A stretch of DNA of 61,205 bases from Cytophaga aurantiaca DSM 3654 (GCF_000379725.1 NZ_KB903627.1:1-61205); one strand, 5' to 3'. Positions 15,926 through 24,373 are shown, counted from the stretch's first letter. Made by a program: numbers and translations. Notes: a model not told the origin generated them from the letters alone.

Positions 15926-16498
15926 ATGATTTGGTTCTGGGAACACGGACAACAACTTTTCATTCTATTTGCATTTCCATTAATCGGACTTGGGTTTGAT
16001 TTTTGGTTGTCTGAAAAAAGGACAGTATACATATTAATCTTATCTCTTGTATTACTTACTCCCATCTTGACAGGTTATTCATACTTAGTTTCGTGGGCTT
16101 ATCAATTTTTCGGACTTGTCGGATTAAGTTGCATATACTCGTTTTACTCAAGACAAATCGAAAATAAAGTGCCCAAATTTGTTTCAGCAATAATTATTTC
16201 TGGACTCCTTTTTCTAATACTTGGCTGGTTTTCTTTTATGGACGCTTTCTCCGGTTCTCAGACAGCAGAAAACGATTGGAACATTGGTCGGTATAAAATT
16301 GAATATATACGTGATCAAGGATTTGCTGGTGGACCGCTCATGAAATATCAACTGAGTGAATACGGACTTATTCCTATCTTCATAAAAGTAGTTGAAATTT
16401 CAGAAGAACGAGATACTGTTTACAATTGCGAAATTCCATTTGCGGATAGTAAAATAATTTTTAACAAGTGCAATGGGACAATAAAAAAACTTCCATAA
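15926..16498 (+). CDS. Integral membrane protein of unknown function (cassette 21)
   Basis: A 190-residue protein with four hydrophobic segments in its first 115 residues (LFILFAFPLIGLGFDFWL, TVYILILSLVLLTPILTGYS, YQFFGLVGLSCIYSFYS and AIIISGLLFLILGWFSF). A soluble C-terminal domain with GRYKIEYIRDQGFAGGPLMK follows. No family is recognised. Confidence 0.65.
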   Translation: MIWFWEHGQQLFILFAFPLIGLGFDFWLSEKRTVYILILSLVLLTPILTGYSYLVSWAYQFFGLVGLSCIYSFYSRQIENKVPKFVSAIIISGLLFLILGWFSFMDAFSGSQTAENDWNIGRYKIEYIRDQGFAGGPLMKYQLSEYGLIPIFIKVVEISEERDTVYNCEIPFADSKIIFNKCNGTIKKLP

Positions 16499-16503
16499 AA
16501 ACA

Positions 16504-16690
16504 TTGGCTAGCAATACATACAATTTATAGCGGTTCGTTTGTAAGGAAATAGTAGGGCTTTTTCATACTCAGCCAAATTCCTGCGGAATTCTTATGGCAA
16601 AATAGAATATGATTTTCCGCAGGAATTTGTCTACTCTGTTACTTTAAGTTCTTATCTTTAAATACCGCTACAAATTGCATGTTAACCGTT
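16504..16690 (+). repeat. attC-like site 21 (family C)
   Basis: The left end is degenerate: TTGGCTAGC where GTGCCTAAC would complement the cassette start GTTAGGCAC at 15899. Arms ATACAATTTATAGCGGT and ACCGCTACAAATTGCAT pair. Closes with ACCGTT. Confidence 0.82.
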
Positions 16691-16716
16691 GTAAACAATT
16701 GAATTTTAATATTATC

Positions 16717-17526
16717 GTGACTGAAAAAGATTTAAAAACAATTTGGCAAGTTCCCAAATATTTGCCCTACGTTCAACCAAGTTTGACCAATGATGTTATC
16801 GTAGAGGCTGAAAAACTAATTGGGTATAACCTTCCAAAAGAATATCTAGCTCTTTTAAAGATTCAAAATGGTGGCTACATACGCTTTACTATAGAGAATA
16901 CAGTTCATAGACAAATATCTGGCATAGGACCTTACTTTCCTTCAATTACTGATTTTGAATGGTTAAATGATTATGATGATTTAAGTTATGATACTAAAGG
17001 CTTGTTTCCATTTGATGGAGATGGACACTGGAATATTTGTTTAGATTACAGAAAAAACAAAATTAATCCTGAAATAACATATATTGACACAGAGTCGGAC
17101 TATGAAAAACTAATTGCAACGACATTTAGCGACTATCTTAATCTATTAGAAATTAATACAGAAGGTGAATATGTTATTGAAACAGATTTATCAATAGATG
17201 AATTATTAAATAAAATTTCAAAGATTACAAATAGTGAGTTTGAAGCTCCAGATATTTGGTCGCATGGCTACCCTCTCTACAGAGCAGAATTTAAAGATAG
17301 TTACGTTTTTATAAGTTCCAATAATGCCCCCACTGGATTTGTGCGCGAAGAAGATGCAAGATATGATGAATTGAAATCACATATGAATTCTACTGCATTA
17401 AGATTCCCTGAACTGTCGGAAAAAGTTTTTCTAATAAATGTTTTAGATGAAAATGAGAGAGAAATACTATTTGATAAATTGATTTCAAATGGATTGAAAA
17501 TAAGAGGTCTGAGCGAATTTATATAA
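16717..17526 (+). CDS. SMI1/KNR4 family protein (cassette 22)
   Basis: A 269-residue protein. ATG 16675 lies inside the recombination site, so GTG 16717 is preferred. The N-terminal 150 residues show the SMI1/KNR4 (SUKH) pattern: VEAEKLIGYNLPKEYLALLK then IQNGGYIRF, GLFPFDGDGHWNICLDY and ISYIDTES-like strands before FSDYLNLL. A second region of about 110 residues follows and ends in GLKIRGLSEFI. SUKH proteins are common immunity proteins against contact-dependent toxins, but no toxin is adjacent. Confidence 0.78.
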   Translation: MTEKDLKTIWQVPKYLPYVQPSLTNDVIVEAEKLIGYNLPKEYLALLKIQNGGYIRFTIENTVHRQISGIGPYFPSITDFEWLNDYDDLSYDTKGLFPFDGDGHWNICLDYRKNKINPEITYIDTESDYEKLIATTFSDYLNLLEINTEGEYVIETDLSIDELLNKISKITNSEFEAPDIWSHGYPLYRAEFKDSYVFISSNNAPTGFVREEDARYDELKSHMNSTALRFPELSEKVFLINVLDENEREILFDKLISNGLKIRGLSEFI

Positions 17527-17533
17527 AAGCCCA

Positions 17534-17601
17534 AATCGCTAACAATACATACAACTTATAGCGGTTCTGCAAGGAAACAATAGAGTTGCATGTTAAACGT
17601 T
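17534..17601 (+). repeat. Truncated attC-like site 22 (family C)
   Basis: Starts AATCGCTAACAATACATAC like family C but is only about 68 bases long: the inner dyad and right arm have been lost and it ends TTAAACGTT. Its left end does not complement its own cassette start GTTGTAAACA at 16688. Confidence 0.7.
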
Positions 17602-17710
17602 AGCAACAATTACAAAAGTCAAAAAAAAGATGCGCTTTTCCACCCCGACAGTTGCTCTCAATCTGACAGTTTTATTTACAATAACAGTTTCACACAACAA
17701 CAAAATTTAA

Positions 17711-18136
17711 ATGAAATTCTTTACCCTTAAAAAAACACTTCAATATTTTTTACCAACGACACTTACATTATTCATGCTTATTTCAATTGAAAGAACTGTT
17801 GACACTGACAGTAGCTATGAAAAATTATACGGTCTACCATTCTCATTTATTTCAAGCAGCTTCGTCTGTACACATCATTTTGACGTTTACGTTCCAATGA
17901 TGTTGATAGATTTCTTACTATATTTTATCGTAACACTTCTGTTTTTTAAAGGGCTTGAGATAATAGGATTAAAACTAAGGACACATTGGACCTTCATTAC
18001 AACAGGGATTATAATAAATGTATTTTGGATTTTTGTGTTTTACTTAACAACTTTTAACAGTACTTTTAAATTGACAAATGATTTTTATATTAGGACAACA
18101 AGTAGTCGATTGCATTTTGGTACGTATCCATGGTAA
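17711..18136 (+). CDS. Small membrane protein (cassette 23, last in array)
   Basis: A 141-residue protein with an N-terminal hydrophobic stretch (LQYFLPTTLTLFMLISI) and two further membrane segments (MMLIDFLLYFIVTLLFFKGL and WTFITTGIIINVFWIFVFYL). The short linker after the first holds SSFVCTHHFDVYV. No family is recognised. A leader of about 110 bases precedes it inside the cassette. Confidence 0.6.
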   Translation: MKFFTLKKTLQYFLPTTLTLFMLISIERTVDTDSSYEKLYGLPFSFISSSFVCTHHFDVYVPMMLIDFLLYFIVTLLFFKGLEIIGLKLRTHWTFITTGIIINVFWIFVFYLTTFNSTFKLTNDFYIRTTSSRLHFGTYPW

Positions 18137-18186
18137 ATATACAGCACACTTAATGCTCGACAGTTCGCTCCATGACTGAAGAAACT

Positions 18187-18314
18187 GTTACTAACAGCGC
18201 ACTGGAGCTATTGAGGCATTTCAGTAAGTTTAATAACAGGAGTTTGAAATTACATTTTTCTTACCGACAAATTTGATTTCGAAAAAACCAAACAGCGCCG
18301 GTGCGCAAAACGAT
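18187..18314 (+). repeat. Degenerate terminal attC-like site 23
   Basis: Opens with GTTACTAAC, matching the cassette start GTTAGCAAC at 17599 at 8 of 9 positions. Left arm GCGCACTGG pairs with right arm CCGGTGCGC. The right end reads AAAACGATA where CGTTR is expected. This is the last site; no cassette-like boundary follows. Confidence 0.65.
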
Positions 18315-18454
18315 ATATGTTATCTACAGACAAAAATCAACTCCGTCTAATAAATCCTCCAGAAGTATGCCCTCTGTATCCCAACAGTATAACTTAAGCA
18401 ATACATTCTTTATTTAACTACCCAATCATTACCCTATAAATACCATACAAATAG

Positions 18455-18623
18455 TATGAAGTATGTATGGCTTAAGTATGACGGAAGTATGGGGATAGTA
18501 TGAAGTAAGTATGAGGATAGTATGAAGATAGTATGAGGTATGTATGAGCATAGTATGGATTTACCATATCACAAGCATGGGACAAGTATGCCAACAGTAT
18601 GAAACCAGTATGCATATAGTATG
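18455..18623. repeat. 11-bp phased TATG repeat array
   Basis: TATG (usually AGTATG) recurs with exact 11-base spacing at 18455, 18466, 18477, 18488, 18499, 18510, 18521, 18532, 18543, 18554, then degenerate CATA (18565) and CATG (18576), then 18587, 18598, 18609 and 18620. Bases between are variable but purine-rich. A weaker out-of-phase start is seen at 18366-18391 (TATG, TATC, TATA, also 11 apart). It lies between the cassette array and the thyA terminator and has no convincing reading frame. The rest of 18315-18777 shows nothing else but the terminator. Confidence 0.85.
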
Positions 18624-18716
18624 GTACCTCTTTTAAATTATAATGGCCGCAACCCGGAACACTTATCACTGTGTTGTGACCCACAGAATGCCAAAAGCAA
18701 TAAGATATATAACAAA

Positions 18717-18750
18717 CACAGGTGCCTTCGCTTAAAGCAAAGGCACCTGT
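18717..18750 (-). terminator. Terminator of thyA
   Basis: A long inverted repeat (ACAGGTGCCTTCGCTT paired with AAAGCAAAGGCACCTGT with one mismatch) lies 28 bases beyond the thyA stop. No strong U-run follows on the minus strand, so it may act mainly as a stabilising hairpin. Confidence 0.7.
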
Positions 18751-18777
18751 TATAATTCGTACGAATCAGCTATAATT

Positions 18778-19572
18778 TTATACTGCCACCGCAGCCTTAA
18801 TATGCGGATGTGGATCGTAACCTTCCAACGTAAAATCTTCAAATTTAAAATCAAAGATCGACTTCACTTCCGGATTGATCTTCATTGTAGGTAACGGTCT
18901 GAAATCGCGGCTCAATTGCAAATTTGCCTGCTCAATATGATTGGAGTACAAGTGGGCATCACCCAGTGTATGTACAAAATCACCAGCCTGTAAACCGCAT
19001 ACCTGTGCAACCATCATCGTCAATAAGGCATACGATGCAATATTAAACGGTACACCTAAAAATACATCCGCACTGCGCTGATACAATTGACAAGACAACT
19101 TCCCATCCGCTACATAAAACTGAAAGAATGCGTGACACGGCGGCAATTTCATTTTTTCGATCTCCCCTACGTTCCATGCACTAACAATCAATCGACGTGA
19201 ATCAGGATTGTTCTTGATCATATTCACCACATTTGTGATCTGATCTATATGACGGCCATCCGGCGTTGGCCAAGAGCGCCACTGATACCCGTATACAGGT
19301 CCAAGGTTGCCGTTCTCATCCGCCCATTCGTCCCAGATAGAAACGTTATTATCTTTTAAATACTTAATATTCGTATCTCCCTGTAAAAACCACAATAATT
19401 CATGCGTAATAGAGCGCATGTGCAGCTTCTTAGTCGTTAGCAAGGGAAACCCTTCCTGCAGATCAAAACGCATCTGATAGCCAAATACACTGATGGTACC
19501 TGTACCTGTCCGGTCTTCTTTTTTAACACCCTTATCCAGGATGTGCTGCATGAGGTCGTGATATTGTTTCAT
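18778..19572 (-). CDS. thyA: Thymidylate synthase
   Basis: A 264-residue enzyme, the same length as E. coli ThyA, converting dUMP to dTMP with methylene-tetrahydrofolate in the cytoplasm. Visible motifs: [18 protein letters not shown] (folate/phosphate site), WGLxW-type [18 protein letters not shown], the catalytic Cys146 in [32 protein letters not shown] and the C-terminal IKAAVAV. It is monocistronic, with a hairpin on each side. It marks the return to conserved core genome after the cassette array. Confidence 0.98.
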   Translation of the reverse strand: MKQYHDLMQHILDKGVKKEDRTGTGTISVFGYQMRFDLQEGFPLLTTKKLHMRSITHELLWFLQGDTNIKYLKDNNVSIWDEWADENGNLGPVYGYQWRSWPTPDGRHIDQITNVVNMIKNNPDSRRLIVSAWNVGEIEKMKLPPCHAFFQFYVADGKLSCQLYQRSADVFLGVPFNIASYALLTMMVAQVCGLQAGDFVHTLGDAHLYSNHIEQANLQLSRDFRPLPTMKINPEVKSIFDFKFEDFTLEGYDPHPHIKAAVAV

Positions 19573-19605
19573 CTGAAGGAATTGTTATTCTACCTATAAA
19601 ATTAC

Positions 19606-19637
19606 AAAAGGCCTGTCGGTTTCCCCACAGGCCTTTT
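19606..19637 (-). terminator. Terminator between the Cys-rich peptide gene and thyA
   Basis: AAAAGGCCTGT and ACAGGCCTTTT form an 11-bp stem with a 10-base loop. On the minus strand TTTTGTAATTTTAT follows, so it should end transcription of the 53-residue gene before thyA. Confidence 0.85.
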
Positions 19638-19657
19638 GATAAGTTATGAACAATAAA

Positions 19658-19819
19658 TTACTGAGCTGGTGTAGCAGCTTTTTCTTTGTCTTTATTGCAA
19701 CCACCACCTGATTGGCAGCAAGATTTTTTCTTTTTACCTTTTCCGCCGTCATTTACTGCTGCAGAAAGAGTACCAGCAGCTAGAGCTACGAATACAATAC
19801 CAAATACAATCTTTTTCAT
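19658..19819 (-). CDS. 53-residue secreted Cys-rich peptide
   Basis: A short reading frame on the minus strand with a signal peptide (MKKIVFGIVFVALAAGTLSA), a basic stretch KGKKKK, then SCCQSGGGCNKDKEK. Three cysteines in CC...C could bind a metal or form a disulfide. It has its own terminator, which supports it as a real gene. No family is recognised; similar Lys/Cys-rich small exported peptides occur in Bacteroidetes. Confidence 0.75.
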   Translation of the reverse strand: MKKIVFGIVFVALAAGTLSAAVNDGGKGKKKKSCCQSGGGCNKDKEKAATPAQ

Positions 19820-19971
19820 ATGAGTTAAATTAAATTGATTACTGAGTTTAATTACGTTGATAACGATTAAAAGTACATATTTAGTTCATCTATTTGCATT
19901 TATTTCGACGAATTCCCGAAATAGGTAGATTAAGTGCTCAAAATTGAAGTCGAAATAATGATAAAAAAGCG

Positions 19972-19979
19972 TAATTTTG
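19972..19979 (+). promoter_or_regulatory. Possible flavobacterial -7 element for leuS
   Basis: TAATTTTG matches the Bacteroidetes -7 consensus TAnnTTTG and sits 22 bases before the leuS ATG. A TTG at 19944-19946 is 25 bases upstream, slightly far for a -33 element. Confidence 0.35.
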
Positions 19980-20001
19980 AATTCTTAACACATTATTTTA
20001 T

Positions 20002-22767
20002 ATGGCTGATTATCATTTTGGAGAAGTAGAAAACAAGTGGCAAACGAAGTGGAACGCTGAAAAAACGTTCAAAGCCCAGGAAAGTTCTTCCAAACCTAAA
20101 TATTATGTTTTAGATATGTTCCCCTACCCATCCGGTAGCGGACTTCATGTAGGCCATCCGCTTGGCTATATTGCCTCTGATATTATGGCGCGTTACAAGC
20201 GCATCAAAGGATACAACGTTTTGCATCCAATGGGATTTGATTCCTTTGGTTTACCTGCAGAACAATATGCCGTACAAACAGGTCAGCACCCTGCCATTAC
20301 AACCGAACAGAATATTGCCAGATACATTGAGCAATTAAATAAGATCGGTTTTTCTTTCGACTGGGACAGAGAGATTCGTACCAGCGATCCTGCATACTAC
20401 AAATGGACGCAGTGGATCTTTATTCAGCTATTCAATCATTGGTACAACAAAACGTCTGATAAGGCTGAACCGATCACAAACCTGATCAAACAATTTGAAA
20501 CTTCGGGTAACGCTGGCATCAATGCGGCCGCTGACGAAGATGTGATTGCATTCACGGCTGCAGATTGGAAAAGCTATTCTGAAAAACAACAAAGCGATAC
20601 CTTACTAAAATACCGTTTAACATATTTATCTGAAACAATGGTTAACTGGTGTCCGGGCCTGGGTACAGTATTAGCCAACGAAGAAGTTAAAGAAGGTTTG
20701 TCTGAACGGGGCGGTTTCCCGGTTGAACGCAAAAAGATGAAGCAATGGAGCATGCGCATTACTGCCTATGCAGACCGCTTGCTTAAAGGTTTGGATACGA
20801 TCGATTGGCCGGAAGCAATGAAAGACATGCAGCGCTACTGGATCGGTAAGTCCTTAGGTGCTATGCTGTCATTCAAGGTAGTTGATAAAGACATGGAATT
20901 AACGGTCTTTACAACACGTGTGGATACAACCTTCGGTGTAACCTATGTATCCATCGCTCCGGAGCATGAATGGATCTCAGAATTAACTTCAGCAGAACAA
21001 AAAGCTGCGGTTGAAGAATACGTAACGAAAGCAAAGAACCGTTCGGAGCGCGACCGTATGAGCGATGTTAAAACAGTCTCTGGCTGTTTCACCGGTTCGT
21101 ATGTGATCAATCCATTCAACAATGAAAAGATCCCGGTATGGATCGCAGACTATGTATTGGCGGGTTATGGTACTGGTGTTGTAATGGCGGTACCTTCTTC
21201 GGATGAACGAGATTATAAATTTGCTTCCTTCTACAACTTACCGATCATTGCGGTACAGGAAGGACCGCATACAGATATTACCAAAGAAGACTTTGATCCG
21301 AAAGCAGGAACTATGGTGAACTCCGGTTTCTTAAATGGCTTAACGGTTAAGCAGGCAATTCCGAAAGCAATTGAATTCATTGAAGAAAAGAAAATCGGTT
21401 TTGCAAAGATCAATTTCAAAATGCGTGATTCGATCTTTGGTCGTCAGCGTTATTGGGGTGAACCGATTCCGGTGTTCTATAAAAATGACATTCCGTATGT
21501 ATTGAAGGAATCAGAACTTCCATTGGTGCTTCCTGCGATTGATGAATACAAACCTACAGAAACAGGTGAACCGCCGTTGGCACGTAACAAAGAGTTTGCA
21601 GATAAAGGATATGAGTTAAGCACTATGCCGGGCTGGGCTGGCTCAAGCTGGTACTTCATGCGCTACATGGATCCGCAGAATACAACAGGCTTAGCTGCTG
21701 CTGATAAAATTAAATACTGGGGACAAGTGGATCTATACATGGGCGGTGCAGAACATGCAACCGGTCACTTGTTGTATTCACGTTTCTGGAACAAGTTCTT
21801 ATTTGATATGGGAATCACACCGAATGATGAGCCATTTGCAAAGCTGATCAATCAAGGGATGATTCAGGGTGTTTCGAAATTCGCCTATAGAATCAATGGT
21901 ACAAATAAATTTGTTTCATCCGGATTGAAGAAAGAATACGACACCACTCCTATTCACGTTGATGTCAGCATTGTCAATAATGACATTTTAGATACAGAAG
22001 CATTTAAAAAGTGGAGACCTGATTTTGCTTCTGCAGAATTCATTTTAGAAAACAATACCTATGTATGCGGTTCTGAAGTTGAAAAGATGTCGAAGTCTAA
22101 ATTCAATGTTGTTAACCCGGATGATATTGTAAACAAATACGGAGCAGATACCTTACGTATGTATGAGATGTTCTTAGGTCCATTGGAGCAATCCAAACCA
22201 TGGAACACAAATGGTATTGAAGGTGTATATAAATTCTTAAACCGTTTCTGGAGATTATTCCACAATGCAACAAGTGATTTTGCGGTTAGCGATGCAGCAC
22301 CAAGTGCGGAAGAATTAAAAGTATTACATAAAACACTGAAGCGTGTTGAAGAAGATATTGAGCGCTTCTCATTCAATACTCCAGTAAGTACATTCATGAT
22401 CTGTGTGAATGAACTGGGAGCTCTTAAATGCAACAAGCGCAGTATTCTTGAGCCATTAACAATTGCCTTGTCTCCGTTAGCTCCGCACATCGCAGAAGAA
22501 TTGTGGTCATTACTTGGTCATACAGAATCTGTTTCAACTGCGACTTACCCGGCATGGGATGAAAAATATCTTGTTGAAAGCAATCACGAATATCCGATCT
22601 CGATCAATGGTAAAATGAGAGCGAAGTTGAATTTACCTGTAGATATGCCGGCTTCAGAAGTTGAGCAGCAGGTACTGGCAAATGAGATTGTTCAGAAATG
22701 GCTTGAAGGCAAAGCACCCAAAAAGATCATTGTTATTCCGAATAAAATTGTGAACGTAGTAATGTAA
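20002..22767 (+). CDS. leuS: Leucyl-tRNA synthetase
   Basis: A 921-residue class I synthetase that charges tRNA-Leu. The Rossmann fold carries HIGH-type HVGH (49-52) after [17 protein letters not shown], and the second signature KMSKS at 695-699. The editing domain between them has the usual threonine-rich [20 protein letters not shown]. Between residues about 155 and 200 an insertion ([20 protein letters not shown]) is longer than in E. coli. It has its own promoter region and a strong terminator. Confidence 0.98.
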   Translation: MADYHFGEVENKWQTKWNAEKTFKAQESSSKPKYYVLDMFPYPSGSGLHVGHPLGYIASDIMARYKRIKGYNVLHPMGFDSFGLPAEQYAVQTGQHPAITTEQNIARYIEQLNKIGFSFDWDREIRTSDPAYYKWTQWIFIQLFNHWYNKTSDKAEPITNLIKQFETSGNAGINAAADEDVIAFTAADWKSYSEKQQSDTLLKYRLTYLSETMVNWCPGLGTVLANEEVKEGLSERGGFPVERKKMKQWSMRITAYADRLLKGLDTIDWPEAMKDMQRYWIGKSLGAMLSFKVVDKDMELTVFTTRVDTTFGVTYVSIAPEHEWISELTSAEQKAAVEEYVTKAKNRSERDRMSDVKTVSGCFTGSYVINPFNNEKIPVWIADYVLAGYGTGVVMAVPSSDERDYKFASFYNLPIIAVQEGPHTDITKEDFDPKAGTMVNSGFLNGLTVKQAIPKAIEFIEEKKIGFAKINFKMRDSIFGRQRYWGEPIPVFYKNDIPYVLKESELPLVLPAIDEYKPTETGEPPLARNKEFADKGYELSTMPGWAGSSWYFMRYMDPQNTTGLAAADKIKYWGQVDLYMGGAEHATGHLLYSRFWNKFLFDMGITPNDEPFAKLINQGMIQGVSKFAYRINGTNKFVSSGLKKEYDTTPIHVDVSIVNNDILDTEAFKKWRPDFASAEFILENNTYVCGSEVEKMSKSKFNVVNPDDIVNKYGADTLRMYEMFLGPLEQSKPWNTNGIEGVYKFLNRFWRLFHNATSDFAVSDAAPSAEELKVLHKTLKRVEEDIERFSFNTPVSTFMICVNELGALKCNKRSILEPLTIALSPLAPHIAEELWSLLGHTESVSTATYPAWDEKYLVESNHEYPISINGKMRAKLNLPVDMPASEVEQQVLANEIVQKWLEGKAPKKIIVIPNKIVNVVM

Positions 22768-22816
22768 ATAAAAAGGTCCCGATCCCGATAGCTATCGGGA
22801 TCGGGACCTTTTTTAT
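22767..22816. terminator. Bidirectional terminator between leuS and the cupredoxin gene
   Basis: A perfect palindrome of more than 40 bases centred at 22791 (arms AAAAAGGTCCCGATCCCGAT and its complement) with A-runs on one side and T-runs on the other. It serves both convergent genes. Confidence 0.95.
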
Positions 22817-22819
22817 TTA

Positions 22820-23398
22820 CTAATTTTTTATGATTCTTCTGGTTTCAACAAGTCCGTCAGCACTTTCAATTCGAATAAAATAAATTCCCTTTTCCAGCAT
22901 AGATACTGACAAGTCAATCTTATTTGATGAAAATGAACGTGACACAATCAATACGCCCGCTTCAGAATACACGTCTACTGTCTTTATTGTTTGAGCAGTT
23001 TCAATGTGAACGTAATCAATACATGGATTTGGATACAATGCATTCAGCGTTAACGTTGGCTTAACAACAGGCGTTGTTGTATTCGCTACTGTAAACGTTG
23101 AGGTCATCGAAGAATGAAAGCTACATTTATAAGCATACGATCCAGCTACTGTAATTGTATATTGAAAGGTAGACCCGGTCGTAACATTTGCGTCAAACGT
23201 TGCTGCTCCACCAGGTACACTTGTTGAGGTAACTGTATGAGTGGCTGCATCGTTATTCGTCCAGGTAATAACATCACCTATATTTAAGGCGTTTGGAATT
23301 GATTGGAATGAGAAGTTTACAATGGATACAGAAATGTTCGCTGCCTGCAACCAAAGTATCTGCAAAGAGAAGAACAAAAGAAAGAATATTTTTTTCAT
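22820..23398 (-). CDS. Secreted cupredoxin with T9SS type A sorting domain
   Basis: A 192-residue protein. A signal peptide (MKKIFFLLFFSLQILWLQA) is followed by a plastocyanin-like type I copper domain: NIGDVITWTNNDAATHTVTS supplies the first His, and AYKCSFHSSM supplies Cys, His and Met ligands. After a Pro/Thr linker, the last 75 residues (LNALYPNPCIDYVHIETAQT ... GIYFIRIESADG) are a type A sorting domain, so the protein should be secreted or surface-attached through the type IX system. It probably carries electrons outside the cell or binds copper. Confidence 0.88.
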   Translation of the reverse strand: MKKIFFLLFFSLQILWLQAANISVSIVNFSFQSIPNALNIGDVITWTNNDAATHTVTSTSVPGGAATFDANVTTGSTFQYTITVAGSYAYKCSFHSSMTSTFTVANTTTPVVKPTLTLNALYPNPCIDYVHIETAQTIKTVDVYSEAGVLIVSRSFSSNKIDLSVSMLEKGIYFIRIESADGLVETRRIIKN

Positions 23399-23483
23399 GA
23401 TATGTCGTTATTTTATTTGTTAAAAATTATACCTTTAAAATACACAATCTCTGAAATATTACTTCACATTAATACATTATTTT

Positions 23484-23870
23484 ATGAAAAAGGTCATTTA
23501 TTCTCTTTTAACCGTGGCGCTATTCACGTTTACAACTGAAACCAACAGCGCATCACTTAGCAGCTATCCAAGCGGGATTGTAGCTACACAAATGAGTACA
23601 ACCGAAATTTTCAACTATCTAAATACCAATCTGGGCTTAACATCTACACAAAAACCTGTAGTGAAAAAAGCCGTTGATGAAGCAGGAACAGAAACAACGA
23701 AATTAAATGCCGATTCTACAAAATCTGCCGATGAAGTTAAAACTGCAAAAACCAGCATAGTAAACGGTCTGGTAAAAAAACTTAGCAGCGGTATACTAAG
23801 CGATGCTCAATCTAAAAAACTTACGGGATTAACAGGTCAATTGACAACCATGTTTGCTCAATTGAAGTAG
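23484..23870 (+). CDS. Secreted helical protein of unknown function
   Basis: A 128-residue protein with a signal peptide (MKKVIYSLLTVALFTFTTET). The mature part is Ala/Lys/Thr-rich and helical (TTEIFNYLNTNLGLTSTQKP, then a Lys-rich helix and SDAQSKKLTGLTGQLTTMFA). It resembles small periplasmic Spy/CpxP-like helical proteins only in style; no LTxxQ repeat is clear. It is monocistronic with its own terminator. Confidence 0.7.
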   Translation: MKKVIYSLLTVALFTFTTETNSASLSSYPSGIVATQMSTTEIFNYLNTNLGLTSTQKPVVKKAVDEAGTETTKLNADSTKSADEVKTAKTSIVNGLVKKLSSGILSDAQSKKLTGLTGQLTTMFAQLK

Positions 23871-23888
23871 TTCAAAAGTACCACAAAT

Positions 23889-23926
23889 AAAAAAATCCCC
23901 TCCCGATAATCGAGAGGGGATTTTTA
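23889..23926. terminator. Terminator between convergent genes
   Basis: AAAAATCCCCTC and GAGGGGATTTTT form a strong stem with flanking A- and T-runs, serving the upstream + strand gene and the minus-strand TerB-like gene. Confidence 0.92.
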
Positions 23927-23947
23927 TTATACAATTTCGTATCTGAA

Positions 23948-24373
23948 TTAGAAAGACAAGAAATCAGAAGATTCTTGCTTAAGAGCTGCATGAGTCTTAT
24001 TTGCTCTCAAACCATCAACAATTTTTTTAACAAGTACACCAGCAACTGCCATACGAATACCTAATTTAATAGCTAATTCAGTACAGAAATCAATTTTCTG
24101 ATCTACATTATCGTCTTCCATTACAACCATCTGTACACATTCGAATACACGGTCAAAACGCAATGAATCATTTTCAGGTGCTTTAAATTTGATAGGTTCG
24201 TCACTGCGAATAATTTCTTTTATTCTATCGTTACTTAAACCATTTTTTTCACCTAGTTCGAAAATTAATTTTTTCTCAGCAACTGAAAAATTGCCGTCTA
24301 AATTTGCTATCGCTACAAGGTTAGCAATTTGACTTTTGATCCCTTTTGTTTTTTTACTTACAAAGATTTCCAT
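23948..24373 (-). CDS. TerB-like protein
   Basis: A 141-residue soluble helical protein with the TerB (tellurite resistance B) pattern: IANLVAIANLDGNFSVAEKK then LIFELGEKNGLSNDRIKEII, and later RVFECVQMVVMEDDNVDQKI. Acidic residues in the loops (D..G..S..E) fit the metal-binding sites of the family. TerB-domain proteins are linked to membrane stress, but no other ter genes are adjacent. Confidence 0.75.
   Translation of the reverse strand: MEIFVSKKTKGIKSQIANLVAIANLDGNFSVAEKKLIFELGEKNGLSNDRIKEIIRSDEPIKFKAPENDSLRFDRVFECVQMVVMEDDNVDQKIDFCTELAIKLGIRMAVAGVLVKKIVDGLRANKTHAALKQESSDFLSF

Larger units (their letters stand above)
2..18315 (+). mobile_element. Integron-like gene-cassette array without integrase (CALIN-like)
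   Basis: About 22-23 consecutive cassettes, each with one or two short genes all on the + strand, end in an imperfect palindromic site of roughly 100-190 bases. Every intact site opens with YAACA and closes with CGTTR. The bases following GTT at the start of a cassette are the reverse complement of those preceding AAC at its own 3' end, for example GTTAGCGGTT at 1104 and AACCGCTAAC at 1731. That is the expected signature of cassettes that circularise by cleavage between G and TT, as in integrons. Cargo is unrelated from cassette to cassette and more AT-rich than the genes after 18.7 kb. The array probably continues upstream, because the window opens on a cassette 5' end. No tyrosine recombinase is seen. 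Confidence 0.85.

Noticed and set aside
946-18314. CRISPR array
   Set aside because: The repeats are 100-190 bases, imperfectly palindromic, and separated by full genes, with no spacer-length regularity and no cas genes.
2-18315. Prophage or ICE remnant
   Set aside because: No phage structural, conjugation or transposase gene is seen, and the strict one-strand gene plus site layout is not phage-like.
18472-18684. 70-residue minus-strand frame with YYAHTYLILSSYYPHTYFIL-type repeats
   Set aside because: It is a read-through of the 11-bp repeat (33-base period = 11 residues) and has no homology or export signal of its own.
19820-20001. T-box or leader attenuator for leuS
   Set aside because: No conserved T-box motif or run of Leu codons is visible; such leaders are not typical of Bacteroidetes.
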